Source of the DNA: Prolixibacteraceae bacterium UBA5740
GTDB lineage: Bacteria > Bacteroidota > Bacteroidia > Bacteroidales > Prolixibacteraceae
Length of the DNA: 26,308 nucleotides
NCBI GenBank assembly: GCA_002419285.1
Contig: DIFU01000139.1
Location: 1-26,308, forward strand
Direction: 5' to 3'
Below, one piece after another: positions 14,917 through 23,222 of this stretch. Every line of letters starts with the position of its first letter. Within the stretch, counting starts at the first letter, position 1. The notes below the pieces were generated by a model, which was not told the origin of the DNA, ran no database searches, and saw only the letters and a list, made by a program, of their open reading frames with translations. The position numbers and the translations under genes were made by a program.

Positions 14917-16191
14917 ATGAAAGCCGATGTTTTGCTTGGACTCCAGTGGGGTGACGAAGGTAAGGGAAAAGTGGTTGACGTACTGACACCTGATTATGAT
15001 GTAATAGCCAGGTTCCAGGGAGGTCCAAATGCAGGCCACACGCTGGAATTTAACAACATGAAGCAGGTGCTTCATACCATTCCGTCAGGAATATTCAGGG
15101 AAAACAAAATCAATATCATCGGCAATGGCGTAGTCATTGATCCGATTATTTTCATGAAAGAGATCAAATCATTGTCAGACAAGGGATTTGACATTTCAGG
15201 AAATCTATATATTTCAAAAAAGGCACACCTGATTCTTCCTACGCACAGGCTCCTCGATGCAGCATCGGAACAGGCTAAAGGAGATACCAAAATAGGTTCG
15301 ACCCTCAAGGGCATTGGACCCACTTACAGAGACAAAATCGGCCGCGAGGGGTTGAGGGTTGGAGATATCCTGCATGATTTTCACGAAAAATACACAGCCC
15401 GGATTGAAAACCACAAGAGCCTGCTGGCCAATTATTATCACTACGATTACGAGGAAGTACTGGCATCGTGCGAAAGGGAATGGTTTGAAGGCATCGAACT
15501 CATTAAAAGTTTTCACCTGGTTGATAGTGAAAATTTCATCAATACCCTGTTAAACGAGGGCAAATCGCTACTTGCCGAAGGAGCTCAGGGAACCCTTCTC
15601 GACATCGACTTCGGATCCTATCCCTTTGTAACCTCATCCAACACGATCTGTGCAGGTGCCTGTACAGGGCTGGGGCTGGCCCCCTCCCGGATCGGCCAGG
15701 TACTGGGAATATTCAAAGCGTATTGCACACGGGTTGGATCAGGTCCATTTCCGACGGAACTTTTGGACGAAACAGGAGATCTTCTCAGGAAAGCCGGTAA
15801 CGAATTTGGTTCAACCACCGGAAGACCCAGAAGATGCGGGTGGCTTGACCTCGTCGCGCTTAAATACTCCATCATGATCAACGGAGTCACCGAAATGATC
15901 ATGATGAAGTCGGATGTCCTTGACCAGTTTGAAACGATCAAGATTTGCGTCGGTTATGAGATTGATGGCGAAGTCATTGACACAATTCCATATGAGTTGT
16001 CCGACACCCTGCGACCCGTATACATAAATCTTCCGGGATGGAAAACTGACCTCACACAAATTACCCGACAGGAGGATTTCCCCGAAGCGTTTGTCCAATA
16101 CATTCAATTCATAGAAAAGGAAACGGGAGTTCCCATCACCATTGCCTCAGTTGGCCCCAACCGTGACCAGACCATCCGTCTCAGGAAGTAA
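14917..16191 (+). CDS. purA: Adenylosuccinate synthetase
   Basis: PurA joins IMP and aspartate using GTP to make adenylosuccinate, the first step from IMP to AMP. The protein begins MKADVLLGLQWGDEGKGKVVD, the canonical N-terminal GDEGKGK phosphate loop. It continues with the catalytic-His segment RFQGGPNAGHTL, GIGPTYRDKIGREG, GAQGTLLDIDFGSYPFVTSSN, and the C-terminal guanine-binding SVGPNRDQTI. The start at 14917 gives 424 aa, the usual length, and begins at the family N-terminus. An in-frame ATG at 14851 would add a 22-residue polar extension that I do not recognise and consider less likely. recR follows after 36 nt and is probably cotranscribed. Confidence 0.96.
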   Translation: MKADVLLGLQWGDEGKGKVVDVLTPDYDVIARFQGGPNAGHTLEFNNMKQVLHTIPSGIFRENKINIIGNGVVIDPIIFMKEIKSLSDKGFDISGNLYISKKAHLILPTHRLLDAASEQAKGDTKIGSTLKGIGPTYRDKIGREGLRVGDILHDFHEKYTARIENHKSLLANYYHYDYEEVLASCEREWFEGIELIKSFHLVDSENFINTLLNEGKSLLAEGAQGTLLDIDFGSYPFVTSSNTICAGACTGLGLAPSRIGQVLGIFKAYCTRVGSGPFPTELLDETGDLLRKAGNEFGSTTGRPRRCGWLDLVALKYSIMINGVTEMIMMKSDVLDQFETIKICVGYEIDGEVIDTIPYELSDTLRPVYINLPGWKTDLTQITRQEDFPEAFVQYIQFIEKETGVPITIASVGPNRDQTIRLRK

Positions 16192-16227
16192 TCGGCAACT
16201 AAAGAAAGTCCTGAATCCACTGCCATT

Positions 16228-16857
16228 ATGCATACTGAAAACTTTTCATCCAGGTTACTGGAGAATGCTGTAAATGAATTTTCAAAGCTTCCGGGAATTG
16301 GAAGAAAAACTGCGCTTCGGCTTGTCTTACACATGCTGAGACAGGACAAGGAATCAGCCCGACAGTTTGGAGAAAGCATTATCCGTCTCAGGGAGGAAGT
16401 GGTCAGATGCAGGGTATGCTTCAACATTTCCGACACAGAGGTTTGTTCCATCTGTTCAAATAATTCACGGGATGGTTCAGTCATATGTGTGGTTGAAAAT
16501 ATCAGGGATGTGATGTCTGTTGAAAACACCCATCAATTTAATGGCAAATACCATGTTTTGGGAGGCATAATTTCCCCTGTTGATGGCATCGCTCCGTCGC
16601 AACTGGAGATTGATTCTCTGATCCGCCGGGTGGAAGAAGGAACGGTCAGGGAGATTATATTAGCGTTGCCAACCACCATGGAGGGTGACACAACCAACTT
16701 CTATATCTACCGGAAACTAAAACCCTTTCAAGTGGCAGTGACCACATTGGCCAGGGGAATTTCGGTCGGGGATGATCTCGAATACACCGACGAAATTACG
16801 CTGGGAAGGTCGATACTTCATCGGGTTGATTTTGAAAGCAGTCTGGGAACTTCATAA
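16228..16857 (+). CDS. recR: Recombination mediator RecR
   Basis: RecR acts with RecO and RecF to load RecA on SSB-coated single-stranded DNA at gaps. The protein is 209 aa, slightly above the usual ~200. The helix-hairpin-helix KLPGIGRKTALRL lies at residues 20-32. The four-cysteine zinc finger uses Cys61, Cys64, Cys73 and Cys76. It is followed by a Toprim domain starting SVICVVENIRDVMSVE and continuing YHVLGGIISPVDGIAP. The C-terminal part includes ARGISVGDDLEYTDEITLGRS in the Walker-B-like region. It is 36 nt after purA with no intervening promoter or terminator. Confidence 0.96.
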   Translation: MHTENFSSRLLENAVNEFSKLPGIGRKTALRLVLHMLRQDKESARQFGESIIRLREEVVRCRVCFNISDTEVCSICSNNSRDGSVICVVENIRDVMSVENTHQFNGKYHVLGGIISPVDGIAPSQLEIDSLIRRVEEGTVREIILALPTTMEGDTTNFYIYRKLKPFQVAVTTLARGISVGDDLEYTDEITLGRSILHRVDFESSLGTS

Positions 16858-16904
16858 TGTGACAATATTTATTGGATGAATCGGGCAATTTCAGGCTGAA
16901 AGCT

Positions 16905-16912
16905 TAAATTTG
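16905..16912 (+). promoter_or_regulatory. Candidate -7 box for the GT2 fusion gene
   Basis: TAAATTTG matches TAnnTTTG and ends 23 nt before ATG 16936. The nearest TTG upstream is 30 nt away, so only the -7 element is credible. Confidence 0.42.
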
Positions 16913-16935
16913 TCTGAAATCATCGTCCACTTGGC

Positions 16936-18900
16936 ATGAAGCTTTCGATCATCATAGTCAATTATAACGTAAAGCATTTCCTGGAACAGTGTCTTCATTC
17001 GGTTTTCAGGGCACTTAACGGTATAGATGCAGAAGTCTATGTCGTCGACAATCATTCGCTTGACGGTTCATGCCACCTCGTCAGGGAGAAGTTTCCGGAA
17101 GTCATCCTGATTGAAAACCACGAAAATACCGGATACTCCAAAGCAAATAATCAGGCGATGCGTCAGGCACAGGGAGAATATATCCTCTTGTTGAATCCGG
17201 ACACGGTGGTCGAAGAAGACACCTTTCATAAAACCCTCTGTTTTATGGATGAACATCCGGAGGCAGGCGGACTTGGAGTCAAAATGATTGATGGGAAAGG
17301 CTCTTTCCTTCCAGAATCGAAACGTGGACTGCCTACTCCGTGGGTCGCCTTTTACAAAATATTTGGACTGTCAAAAATCTTTCCATCGAGCAAAAAGCTG
17401 GGACGCTACCATCTTTCCTATCTCAGGAATGACCAGGTACACTCAGTGGATATCCTCTGTGGGGCTTTTATGCTGATGCGAAAGACAACCCTTGACCTTA
17501 CCGGACTTCTTGATGAGACCTTTTTTATGTATGGCGAAGATATTGACCTGTCATACAGAATACTGAAAGCTGGGTACAAAAATTATTATTACCCAGAAAC
17601 CACAATCATCCATTATAAGGGAGAAAGTACACGAAAAGGAAGCATCAACTATGTCAAGATGTTTTACCAGGCCATGCTGATATTTTCAAGGAAACACTTC
17701 TCGGAGGGGAATTACAGGATATACTCTTTCTTTATTCACCTGGCCATCTATTTCAGGGCACTATTGGCCATTACGCAGCGTATCGTCAGCAAGATCTATC
17801 TCCCCATAGCCGACTTCATTCTGATATATATCGGGTACAGGTTGATTGTTCCATTGTGGGAAAGGATCATGTTTGAACCTGGATATTATCCCGAAGTCTT
17901 TCTGAAATGGGTAGTCCCAGCCTATATTCTGATCTGGATTACTGGCATTCAGGTATCGGGAGGCTACAGAAAGCCTGTGAGCCTGCTCCGGATTCTTCGG
18001 GGAATTTTTTGGGGAACACTCACTATCCTGATCGCCTATTCCCTGATGGATGAACAATACCGGTTTTCAAGGGCCCTGATTTTGATTGGTTCGGTATGGG
18101 CACTTCTGTTATTACCTGCAACGAGGATAATTTTAAGCCAGCTGAAAATCAAGGGTTTTGAGCTGAACATCCAACGCCAGAAGCGGATTGCCATTGCCGG
18201 CAGAATGGAAGAGGCAACCCGGGTCAAAAACCTCCTGCACCTGACACCCGTTAATCCGGTCATCGTTGGAACCATCTCTCTTTCACAGGAAGAGAGCTCC
18301 CATGAGGATGCCCTGGGGCCAATCAGTCAACTGAGGGAAATCATTCAGGTAAACCGGATCGATGAAATCATCTTTTGTGCCGAAGACCTTACCTCGGCTG
18401 AAATTATCCGCACCATGCTTGACCTGAGCAAACTGGATGTGACATACAAAATCGCCCCCCCCGAGAGCTTCAGCATTATCGGAAGCAATTCAATACATAC
18501 CGCGGGCGACTTATATCTGGTTGATGTCAATGCCATTACCAAACGTACCAACCAACGCCAAAAGAGATGGCTCGACCTGATCGTTCTCGTTTCGGTTCTA
18601 TTCTCCCTTCCTGTCACATTCTGGTTTTTCAAATGCAAATCGCAATTGTTGATCAACATGGGCAGGGTCTTTACAGGCAGAATTTCCTGGGTTGGTTATA
18701 TCCCTGATGAGGAACATTCGGGAAATCTGCCCGGACTGAAACCTGGGGTACTCCATCAGGGCATTATGTTTCAATTACCTCCGCCAGCAAGCCAAAAAAG
18801 GCAGTTAAATATCCTCTACGCCAAAGATTACAGAATATGGAACGATCTGGAACTGATCGCAAAAAACTGGATAAAACTGGATACAAAACCCTATGGATAA
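16936..18900 (+). CDS. GT2 glycosyltransferase fused to a degenerate priming sugar-transferase module
   Basis: The 654-aa protein has two parts. Residues 1-250 are a GT-A fold GT2 glycosyltransferase of the rhamnosyltransferase-like group: IIIVNYNV, VVDNHSLDGS, the metal-binding NPDT at 87-90 and the base region GEDIDLSYR at 200-208. Residues about 285-400 hold roughly four membrane segments. Residues about 412-535 form a Rossmann-like domain (QKRIAIAGRMEEATRV...), as in the CoA_binding_3 part of polyprenyl-phosphate sugar-1-phosphate transferases. The C-terminus then shows KRWLDLIVLVSVL (about 543-555), RISWVGYIPDEEH...LPGLKPGVL (about 582-606) and an IWNDLELIAKNW end. These match the edges of the bacterial sugar transferase domain, but its catalytic centre (the KFRTM and DELPQ regions) is absent. 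It is probably a membrane-anchored glycosyltransferase in surface-glycan synthesis. The next gene overlaps it by 8 nt. Confidence 0.88.
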   Translation: MKLSIIIVNYNVKHFLEQCLHSVFRALNGIDAEVYVVDNHSLDGSCHLVREKFPEVILIENHENTGYSKANNQAMRQAQGEYILLLNPDTVVEEDTFHKTLCFMDEHPEAGGLGVKMIDGKGSFLPESKRGLPTPWVAFYKIFGLSKIFPSSKKLGRYHLSYLRNDQVHSVDILCGAFMLMRKTTLDLTGLLDETFFMYGEDIDLSYRILKAGYKNYYYPETTIIHYKGESTRKGSINYVKMFYQAMLIFSRKHFSEGNYRIYSFFIHLAIYFRALLAITQRIVSKIYLPIADFILIYIGYRLIVPLWERIMFEPGYYPEVFLKWVVPAYILIWITGIQVSGGYRKPVSLLRILRGIFWGTLTILIAYSLMDEQYRFSRALILIGSVWALLLLPATRIILSQLKIKGFELNIQRQKRIAIAGRMEEATRVKNLLHLTPVNPVIVGTISLSQEESSHEDALGPISQLREIIQVNRIDEIIFCAEDLTSAEIIRTMLDLSKLDVTYKIAPPESFSIIGSNSIHTAGDLYLVDVNAITKRTNQRQKRWLDLIVLVSVLFSLPVTFWFFKCKSQLLINMGRVFTGRISWVGYIPDEEHSGNLPGLKPGVLHQGIMFQLPPPASQKRQLNILYAKDYRIWNDLELIAKNWIKLDTKPYG

Positions 18901-19420
18901 CCTGCTTGAATACGGAAGCGTCAGCCTGAGGGCCTTGGAGCCTGATGACATTGACCTGCTTTACCAATGGGAAAACGACACTTCCCTGTGGGAGGTCAGC
19001 AATTCCAGGGCTCCCTTTTCCAGGCAGCTTTTATCCAGATACCTCCAGGAAGCGACACGTGACATATACGAACAGAAGCAGTTCCGATTCATCATCCAGA
19101 ATGTAAGACACCAGCCCAAAGGAGCCATTGACCTGTTCGATTTCGACCCATATCATCAGAGGGCAGGGGTTGGCATCATGATTTACAATAAGAGTGACAG
19201 GCGTACAGGATATGCCACCGATGCACTTAAGGCACTTGAAAATTACTGTTTTCATACCCTCGGCCTAAGGCAATTATATGCCAACATTTCGGAATTAAAT
19301 GAAGCAAGCTTGCAACTCTTCCAGAAATCGGGTTTTCAGGTGACGGGCATCAAGAAGCAGTGGCTGCGGACAAAAGATGGATGGTGTAATGAATGGCTGA
19401 TGCAGAAGTTCCTGACCTGA
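18893..19420 (+). CDS. GNAT-family N-acetyltransferase (RimJ/RimL-like)
   Basis: This is a 175-aa single-domain GNAT protein. The start overlaps the preceding glycosyltransferase by 8 nt. VSLRALEPDDIDLLYQWEND is the typical N-terminus of the RimJ/RimL/SpeG-like branch (PF13302). AGVGIMIYNKSDRRTGYATDALKALENY holds beta4 and the acetyl-CoA pyrophosphate loop (RRTGYA). ANISELNEASLQLFQKSGFQVTG is the C-terminal N..S..l.ek.GF motif. The acceptor is unknown: ribosomal-protein N-termini, polyamines and amino sugars are all possible. Translational coupling to a glycosyltransferase makes an amino-sugar or glycan-precursor acceptor plausible, which is inference. Confidence 0.9.
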   Translation: MDNLLEYGSVSLRALEPDDIDLLYQWENDTSLWEVSNSRAPFSRQLLSRYLQEATRDIYEQKQFRFIIQNVRHQPKGAIDLFDFDPYHQRAGVGIMIYNKSDRRTGYATDALKALENYCFHTLGLRQLYANISELNEASLQLFQKSGFQVTGIKKQWLRTKDGWCNEWLMQKFLT

Positions 19421-19440
19421 ATGTAACTGATGTCAATGGC

Positions 19441-19893
19441 CTATTTCAGGTTTTCAAACACCGGAATATCATTCAGGAATGAATAGCTCCCTGCAGTCAT
19501 ATCCAGGTGAACCGCATAATGATTTAACCCATTGCTGATTAAAATATAAGGTGCATGCAGCATATTATTATATCGTATGGCCTGGTCAACCACCGATTGG
19601 TCAATTCCCACACCGGGAGCCTTGAATTCGGCTATCATCAAAGGCTTACCGGAACGGTCCCGGACCAGCAGATCATACCTTTGGGATAATCCATTGACCA
19701 AAACTCTCTTTTCAAGCGACATCAGGGTAGATGGATAACCTTTATGCAGATTGAGGTACTTCACCATATTCTGCCTGACCCACTCTTCGGGGGTGTTTAC
19801 GATCCACTTCTTCCTGAATTCATCAAAAATCATGGTTTGTCCTTTTTCGTTTCTCATTCGAAAGGAGAATTCAGGTAAATTCAAAATATGCAT
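19441..19893 (-). CDS. Stand-alone HsdR N-terminal-type PD-(D/E)XK nuclease domain protein
   Basis: Reading from ATG 19893, the protein is 150 aa; a longer version from TTG 19908 adds five residues. It matches the N-terminal nuclease domain of type I restriction subunits (HSDR_N_2, PF13588). EEWVRQNMVKYL and an MSLEKRVLVNG strand lead to Asp74 in QRYDLLVRD, then Glu89-Phe-Lys91 in IAEFKAP, and the QxxxY motif Gln104-Tyr108. The catalytic D-ExK-Q/Y set is therefore complete. There is no helicase, methylase or specificity subunit nearby, so it is not part of a type I restriction system here. It faces GNAT at its 3' end and diverges from the AMP nucleosidase gene. I recall similar small proteins near holA in other Bacteroidetes, suggesting a housekeeping DNA role. 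Confidence 0.85.
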   Translation of the reverse strand: MHILNLPEFSFRMRNEKGQTMIFDEFRKKWIVNTPEEWVRQNMVKYLNLHKGYPSTLMSLEKRVLVNGLSQRYDLLVRDRSGKPLMIAEFKAPGVGIDQSVVDQAIRYNNMLHAPYILISNGLNHYAVHLDMTAGSYSFLNDIPVFENLK

Positions 19894-19913
19894 CGAGGCA
19901 CTGTCCAAAATGT

Positions 19914-19921
19914 TATTTTTG
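19914..19921 (+). promoter_or_regulatory. Candidate -7 box for the AMP nucleosidase operon
   Basis: TATTTTTG matches TAnnTTTG and lies 52 nt before ATG 19974 in the divergent spacer. A small inverted repeat GTTGA-tctt-TCAAC (19928-19941) follows at the expected transcription start and might be an operator. No TTG is found at the -33 spacing. Confidence 0.4.
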
Positions 19922-19973
19922 TAATCTGTTGATCTTTCAACGAATTTAGCATTATTTCATCAATACCCAGCCC

Positions 19974-20744
19974 ATGAAGACGAAGGAAGAAATTGTTGAG
20001 AATTGGTTACCCCGCTACACCGGACGACCATTGAATGAATTTGGTGAATTTATCCTGTTGACAAACTTTCAACATTATGTCGAGATGTTTGCAACCAGGT
20101 TTGAGGTACCCATCCTGGGAGGCGACAGGAATATGCCCAATGCTACCTATGATGGTATAACCATCATCAATTTCGGAATGGGCAGTCCAAACGCTGCCAC
20201 CATCATGGATCTTCTGAGTGCAATACAACCCAAGGCAGTCCTGTTTCTGGGTAAATGTGGCGGGTTAAAGCCAAAAAATAAGCTGGGCGATCTGATATTA
20301 CCCATAGCCGCAATAAGAAGCGATGGTACCTCAAACGACTATCTTCCACCTGAAATCCCGGCCTTACCGGCTTTCAACCTGCAAAGGGCAGTATCACACG
20401 TGATTCGCGACAAGCAGCTTGATTACTGGACCGGAACCGTTTTCACAACCAACAAGCGGGTATGGGAATACGATGAACGGTTCAAGAAGTACCTCGAAAA
20501 AACCAGGGCTATGGCCATTGATATGGAAACTGCCACCATTTTTGTTGTAGGCTTTGCCAATTCAATTCCTTCAGGTGCCTTGCTGCTGGTATCCGATCAG
20601 CCGATGATTTCCACCGGCATCAAAACTGAGGCCAGTGACAAAAAAGTGACCTCGATGTACGTTGAAAACCATTTGAACATCGGCATTGATGCACTGCGTG
20701 AACTCAAGAATAACGGCCAGTCCGTCAGACATCTAAAATTCTGA
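19974..20744 (+). CDS. amn: AMP nucleosidase (nucleoside phosphorylase fold)
   Basis: The 256-aa protein belongs to the PNP/MTAP nucleoside phosphorylase superfamily. ITIINFGMGSPNAATIMDLL (about residues 62-81) is the phosphate/ribose-binding strand-loop. LFLGKCGGLKPKNKLGDLILP is the family GxxGGl segment. AIDMETATIFVVG (about 182-194) is the E-M-E-like base-site motif, and LLLVSDQPM holds the conserved S-D. It resembles the short AMP nucleosidases annotated in Bacteroidetes, which hydrolyse AMP to adenine and ribose 5-phosphate and lack the extra N-terminal domain of E. coli Amn. A different 6-oxo/6-aminopurine nucleoside substrate cannot be excluded. holA starts 4 nt after its stop. Confidence 0.85.
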   Translation: MKTKEEIVENWLPRYTGRPLNEFGEFILLTNFQHYVEMFATRFEVPILGGDRNMPNATYDGITIINFGMGSPNAATIMDLLSAIQPKAVLFLGKCGGLKPKNKLGDLILPIAAIRSDGTSNDYLPPEIPALPAFNLQRAVSHVIRDKQLDYWTGTVFTTNKRVWEYDERFKKYLEKTRAMAIDMETATIFVVGFANSIPSGALLLVSDQPMISTGIKTEASDKKVTSMYVENHLNIGIDALRELKNNGQSVRHLKF

Positions 20745-20748
20745 TATC

Positions 20749-21750
20749 GTGGATTTTGAGAAAATCATTCAGGATCTCTCCAAAAAGATATACCATCCCG
20801 TTTATTTTTTGACAGGCGAGGAACCCTACTATATTGACCAGATTTCGGACTACATTGAGAAGAATGTATTGACCGAAGCCGAAAAAGGATTTAACCAGAC
20901 CATCTTTTATGGAAGGGATTCCGACCCATTAACCGTGATGGAGTCGGCCCGCAGATTTCCAATGATGGCAAACCAACAGGTCATCATCGTCAAGGAAGCC
21001 CAGGAATGGAGAAACCTGGAATTTCTGCAGAAATACCTGGCGGCGCCTTCCAAAACGACCATCCTTGTGATCAATTACAAGTACAAGAAGGTTGATGGAC
21101 GGACTGAACTGTCAAAGATTCTGAAGAAAAATACAGTTTACTTCGAATCCATGAAAGTCAGGGATTATCAGATTCCACAGTGGATTGACAAGTATACCAA
21201 AGAAAAGGGTTACTCCATCAATGCCCAGGCAACCCAGATGCTGGCTGATTTCCTGGGTGACGACTTGTCGAAGGTAGTAAATGAACTGAACAAGCTGTTT
21301 ATTCTGGTACCAAAGGGCACGACCATCAACGCCGACCATGTGGAAAAAAACATTGGGATCAGCAAGGATTTCAACACCTTTGAGCTCACCAATGCTTTGG
21401 GGGCAAAAGATGTTTACAAAGCCAACCTGATTGTCAATTATTTTGCTTCCAATCCTGGAGGAAATCCGATGCCGGCTGTCACGGCGGTATTGTTCACCAA
21501 TTTTAACCGAATGTTCCGGTATCATTTCTTGCCCGACAAGTCGGAAGGGGCAGTAATGTCGGAATTCAAGCTTCCACCGAACATTGCACGCAAATTTATT
21601 GCAGAGGCAAAAAGGTACTCCCCCACGAAAATCTTTGAGATCTTCGGCATTATCAGAGAGTATGACATGAAAGCCAAAGGACTTGAATCATCAGGGGAAG
21701 TATCTTCAGGTGACCTTCTTAGGGAAATGATATTCAAAATCTTACATTGA
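20749..21750 (+). CDS. holA: DNA polymerase III delta subunit
   Basis: The delta subunit of the clamp loader opens the beta sliding clamp. The 333-aa protein has the N-terminal AAA+-like core: HPVYFLTGEEPYYIDQISDYI, SARRFPMMANQQVIIVKEAQEW, LVINYKYKKVDGRTELSKIL. The sensor-like helix ADFLGDDLSKVVNELNKL is followed by the C-terminal collar with LRE near the end, all typical of HolA. The start is GTG at 20749, four bases after the amn stop; it gives the normal N-terminus, and no ATG lies close enough to replace it. The stop is one base before the rhomboid start, so the four genes from amn onward look like one operon. Confidence 0.93.
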   Translation: MDFEKIIQDLSKKIYHPVYFLTGEEPYYIDQISDYIEKNVLTEAEKGFNQTIFYGRDSDPLTVMESARRFPMMANQQVIIVKEAQEWRNLEFLQKYLAAPSKTTILVINYKYKKVDGRTELSKILKKNTVYFESMKVRDYQIPQWIDKYTKEKGYSINAQATQMLADFLGDDLSKVVNELNKLFILVPKGTTINADHVEKNIGISKDFNTFELTNALGAKDVYKANLIVNYFASNPGGNPMPAVTAVLFTNFNRMFRYHFLPDKSEGAVMSEFKLPPNIARKFIAEAKRYSPTKIFEIFGIIREYDMKAKGLESSGEVSSGDLLREMIFKILH

Positions 21751-21751
21751 C

Positions 21752-22363
21752 ATGATTACCTATTTTATTATTGGAATTACCGTTCTGGTATCTTATATGG
21801 CATTTTCAAATATTCAGCTGATGGAAAAACTGCAGTTCAATGCTGCAAGAGTTATCCATCAGAAACAGTACTATCGGTTAATCACCCATGCCCTGGTACA
21901 TGCCAATTGGAGCCATCTTCTGGTGAATATGCTGGTTTTGTTCTTCTTCGGGGTTGCCATCGAACAATACTTTGGATATTATTTCGGTCGCATGGACAGT
22001 GCCTATTTCCTACTGCTCTACATAGGAGGCACGGCGTTCTCAAATTTGCTGGCATTAATCAGGCACAAAAACAATTATTATTACAATGCCATCGGTGCAT
22101 CAGGTGCTGTTGCCGCCGTTCTTTTCACCTTCATTTTTCTGAATCCCTGGGAAAAAATCTATTTTTTTGGGATAATCCCTATTCCTGGAATCCTCTTTGC
22201 AGTCATCTATCTGGCCTATTCCTATCAGATGAGCAAAAAGGAACTGGACAATGTGGCACATGATGCACATTTTCTGGGAGCACTGTTCGGATTTATTTTC
22301 CCGATAGTTCTCAGACCGGGACTCTTTGAGCGTTTTATTGACCAGCTATTCCGTACCATCTAA
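21752..22363 (+). CDS. Rhomboid-family intramembrane serine protease
   Basis: The 203-aa protein has six probable membrane segments. The order of motifs is that of bacterial rhomboids: RLITHALVHANWSHLLVNML in the second segment region (with His55 and Asn59 for the oxyanion side), then the catalytic Ser117 in AIGASGAVAAVLF, and the catalytic His173 in NVAHDAHFLGALFG. All key residues are present, so it should be active in the inner membrane. The substrate is unknown. It starts one base after holA stops and is followed 10 nt later by the aminotransferase-like gene. Confidence 0.92.
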   Translation: MITYFIIGITVLVSYMAFSNIQLMEKLQFNAARVIHQKQYYRLITHALVHANWSHLLVNMLVLFFFGVAIEQYFGYYFGRMDSAYFLLLYIGGTAFSNLLALIRHKNNYYYNAIGASGAVAAVLFTFIFLNPWEKIYFFGIIPIPGILFAVIYLAYSYQMSKKELDNVAHDAHFLGALFGFIFPIVLRPGLFERFIDQLFRTI

Positions 22364-22373
22364 CCTAAAAACC

Positions 22374-23222
22374 ATGGAGTTTTATCTTCACAAGGGGAAA
22401 ATCACCAGCTATGAGGATTTCAATCCACGTGATGAGTGGCTGGGATATTCGAGCCAATGGTCGGTAAAAATGTGGTTTGCCCATGGTGAAATTCCGTTTT
22501 TCTCGAAGTACCTTGACCTGATTAACCAGTATTTTGGGGAACATGACCGGGACTACAGGATTGCTGAAGGAGAAAAGGCCGAAATGCATCGGATGATTTT
22601 GCGTCTGATCAACAAGAACAAGGCATATATGGGCGGCTGGGTCATTCTTACAGTGTTTGAAGGAATCACAGATTGGAAATACATTGTCAGGATTCAGAAA
22701 TACCCTGACAGGCTTATCCCGTTTGAAGAAACAGGAATTCTTGCCAACCTATCGACAGAGAAAATCAGAAACGGCAAGAAACCAACAACTTCACTGATCA
22801 ATTCGGGAACTATGATCGATTTGGAAATTCTCAAACTTGCCGGCAGCAGGTATGGAGATTCAATATTCTGTAACGACGAGGGAGCAATTGTCGCAACGAC
22901 ATCAGGGAACCTTTTCGCGGTGGAAAATGACATTATACATACCCCGGCACTTGAAAGTGGATGTAACAATGACCACTTCAGACAATTAGTGATCTCAGCT
23001 TGCGAGATCCTGAAGCTTAAGGTAGTAGAACGTGAGGACATGGATCCGGGAACTTTATCAAAGATGGATGAAGTGTTTTCGGTATCAGAAAAAACAGGAT
23101 TCCGCTGGATACTCGGCGTGGGTATCAAGCGATTCGTGAAACGGAAATCAGAGAACATCAGGGAAACAACTGATCAATTGTTGTGGATCACAAGGAGAAA
23201 AACAGGAGGTGGCAGATATTAA
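22374..23222 (+). CDS. Class-IV aminotransferase homologue, PLP lysine apparently missing
   Basis: From ATG 22374 the protein is 282 aa. The longer frame starts at a TTG inside the rhomboid gene and is unlikely. The fold pattern is that of class IV PLP enzymes (IlvE/PabC/D-amino-acid aminotransferase, PF01063): WFAHGEIPFFSKYLDLI near the N-terminus, and DSIFCNDEGAIVATTSGNLFAVENDIIHTPAL at about 162-192. Aligned by eye on the SGNLF strand and the preceding helix, the Schiff-base lysine position falls at Asn143 (LINSGTMIDL). The Glu that contacts the PLP ring nitrogen is Ala174 (VATTSGNLF instead of the usual VxExxxxNxF). It may therefore be a non-catalytic homologue. It ends the amn-holA-rhomboid operon and meets yqgE tail to tail, the two stop codons sharing TTAA. 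Confidence 0.75.
   Translation: MEFYLHKGKITSYEDFNPRDEWLGYSSQWSVKMWFAHGEIPFFSKYLDLINQYFGEHDRDYRIAEGEKAEMHRMILRLINKNKAYMGGWVILTVFEGITDWKYIVRIQKYPDRLIPFEETGILANLSTEKIRNGKKPTTSLINSGTMIDLEILKLAGSRYGDSIFCNDEGAIVATTSGNLFAVENDIIHTPALESGCNNDHFRQLVISACEILKLKVVEREDMDPGTLSKMDEVFSVSEKTGFRWILGVGIKRFVKRKSENIRETTDQLLWITRRKTGGGRY

Noticed and set aside
19441..19893. A type I restriction-modification system
   Set aside because: Only the HsdR N-terminal nuclease domain is present. No helicase part, HsdM or HsdS lies in the flanking genes.
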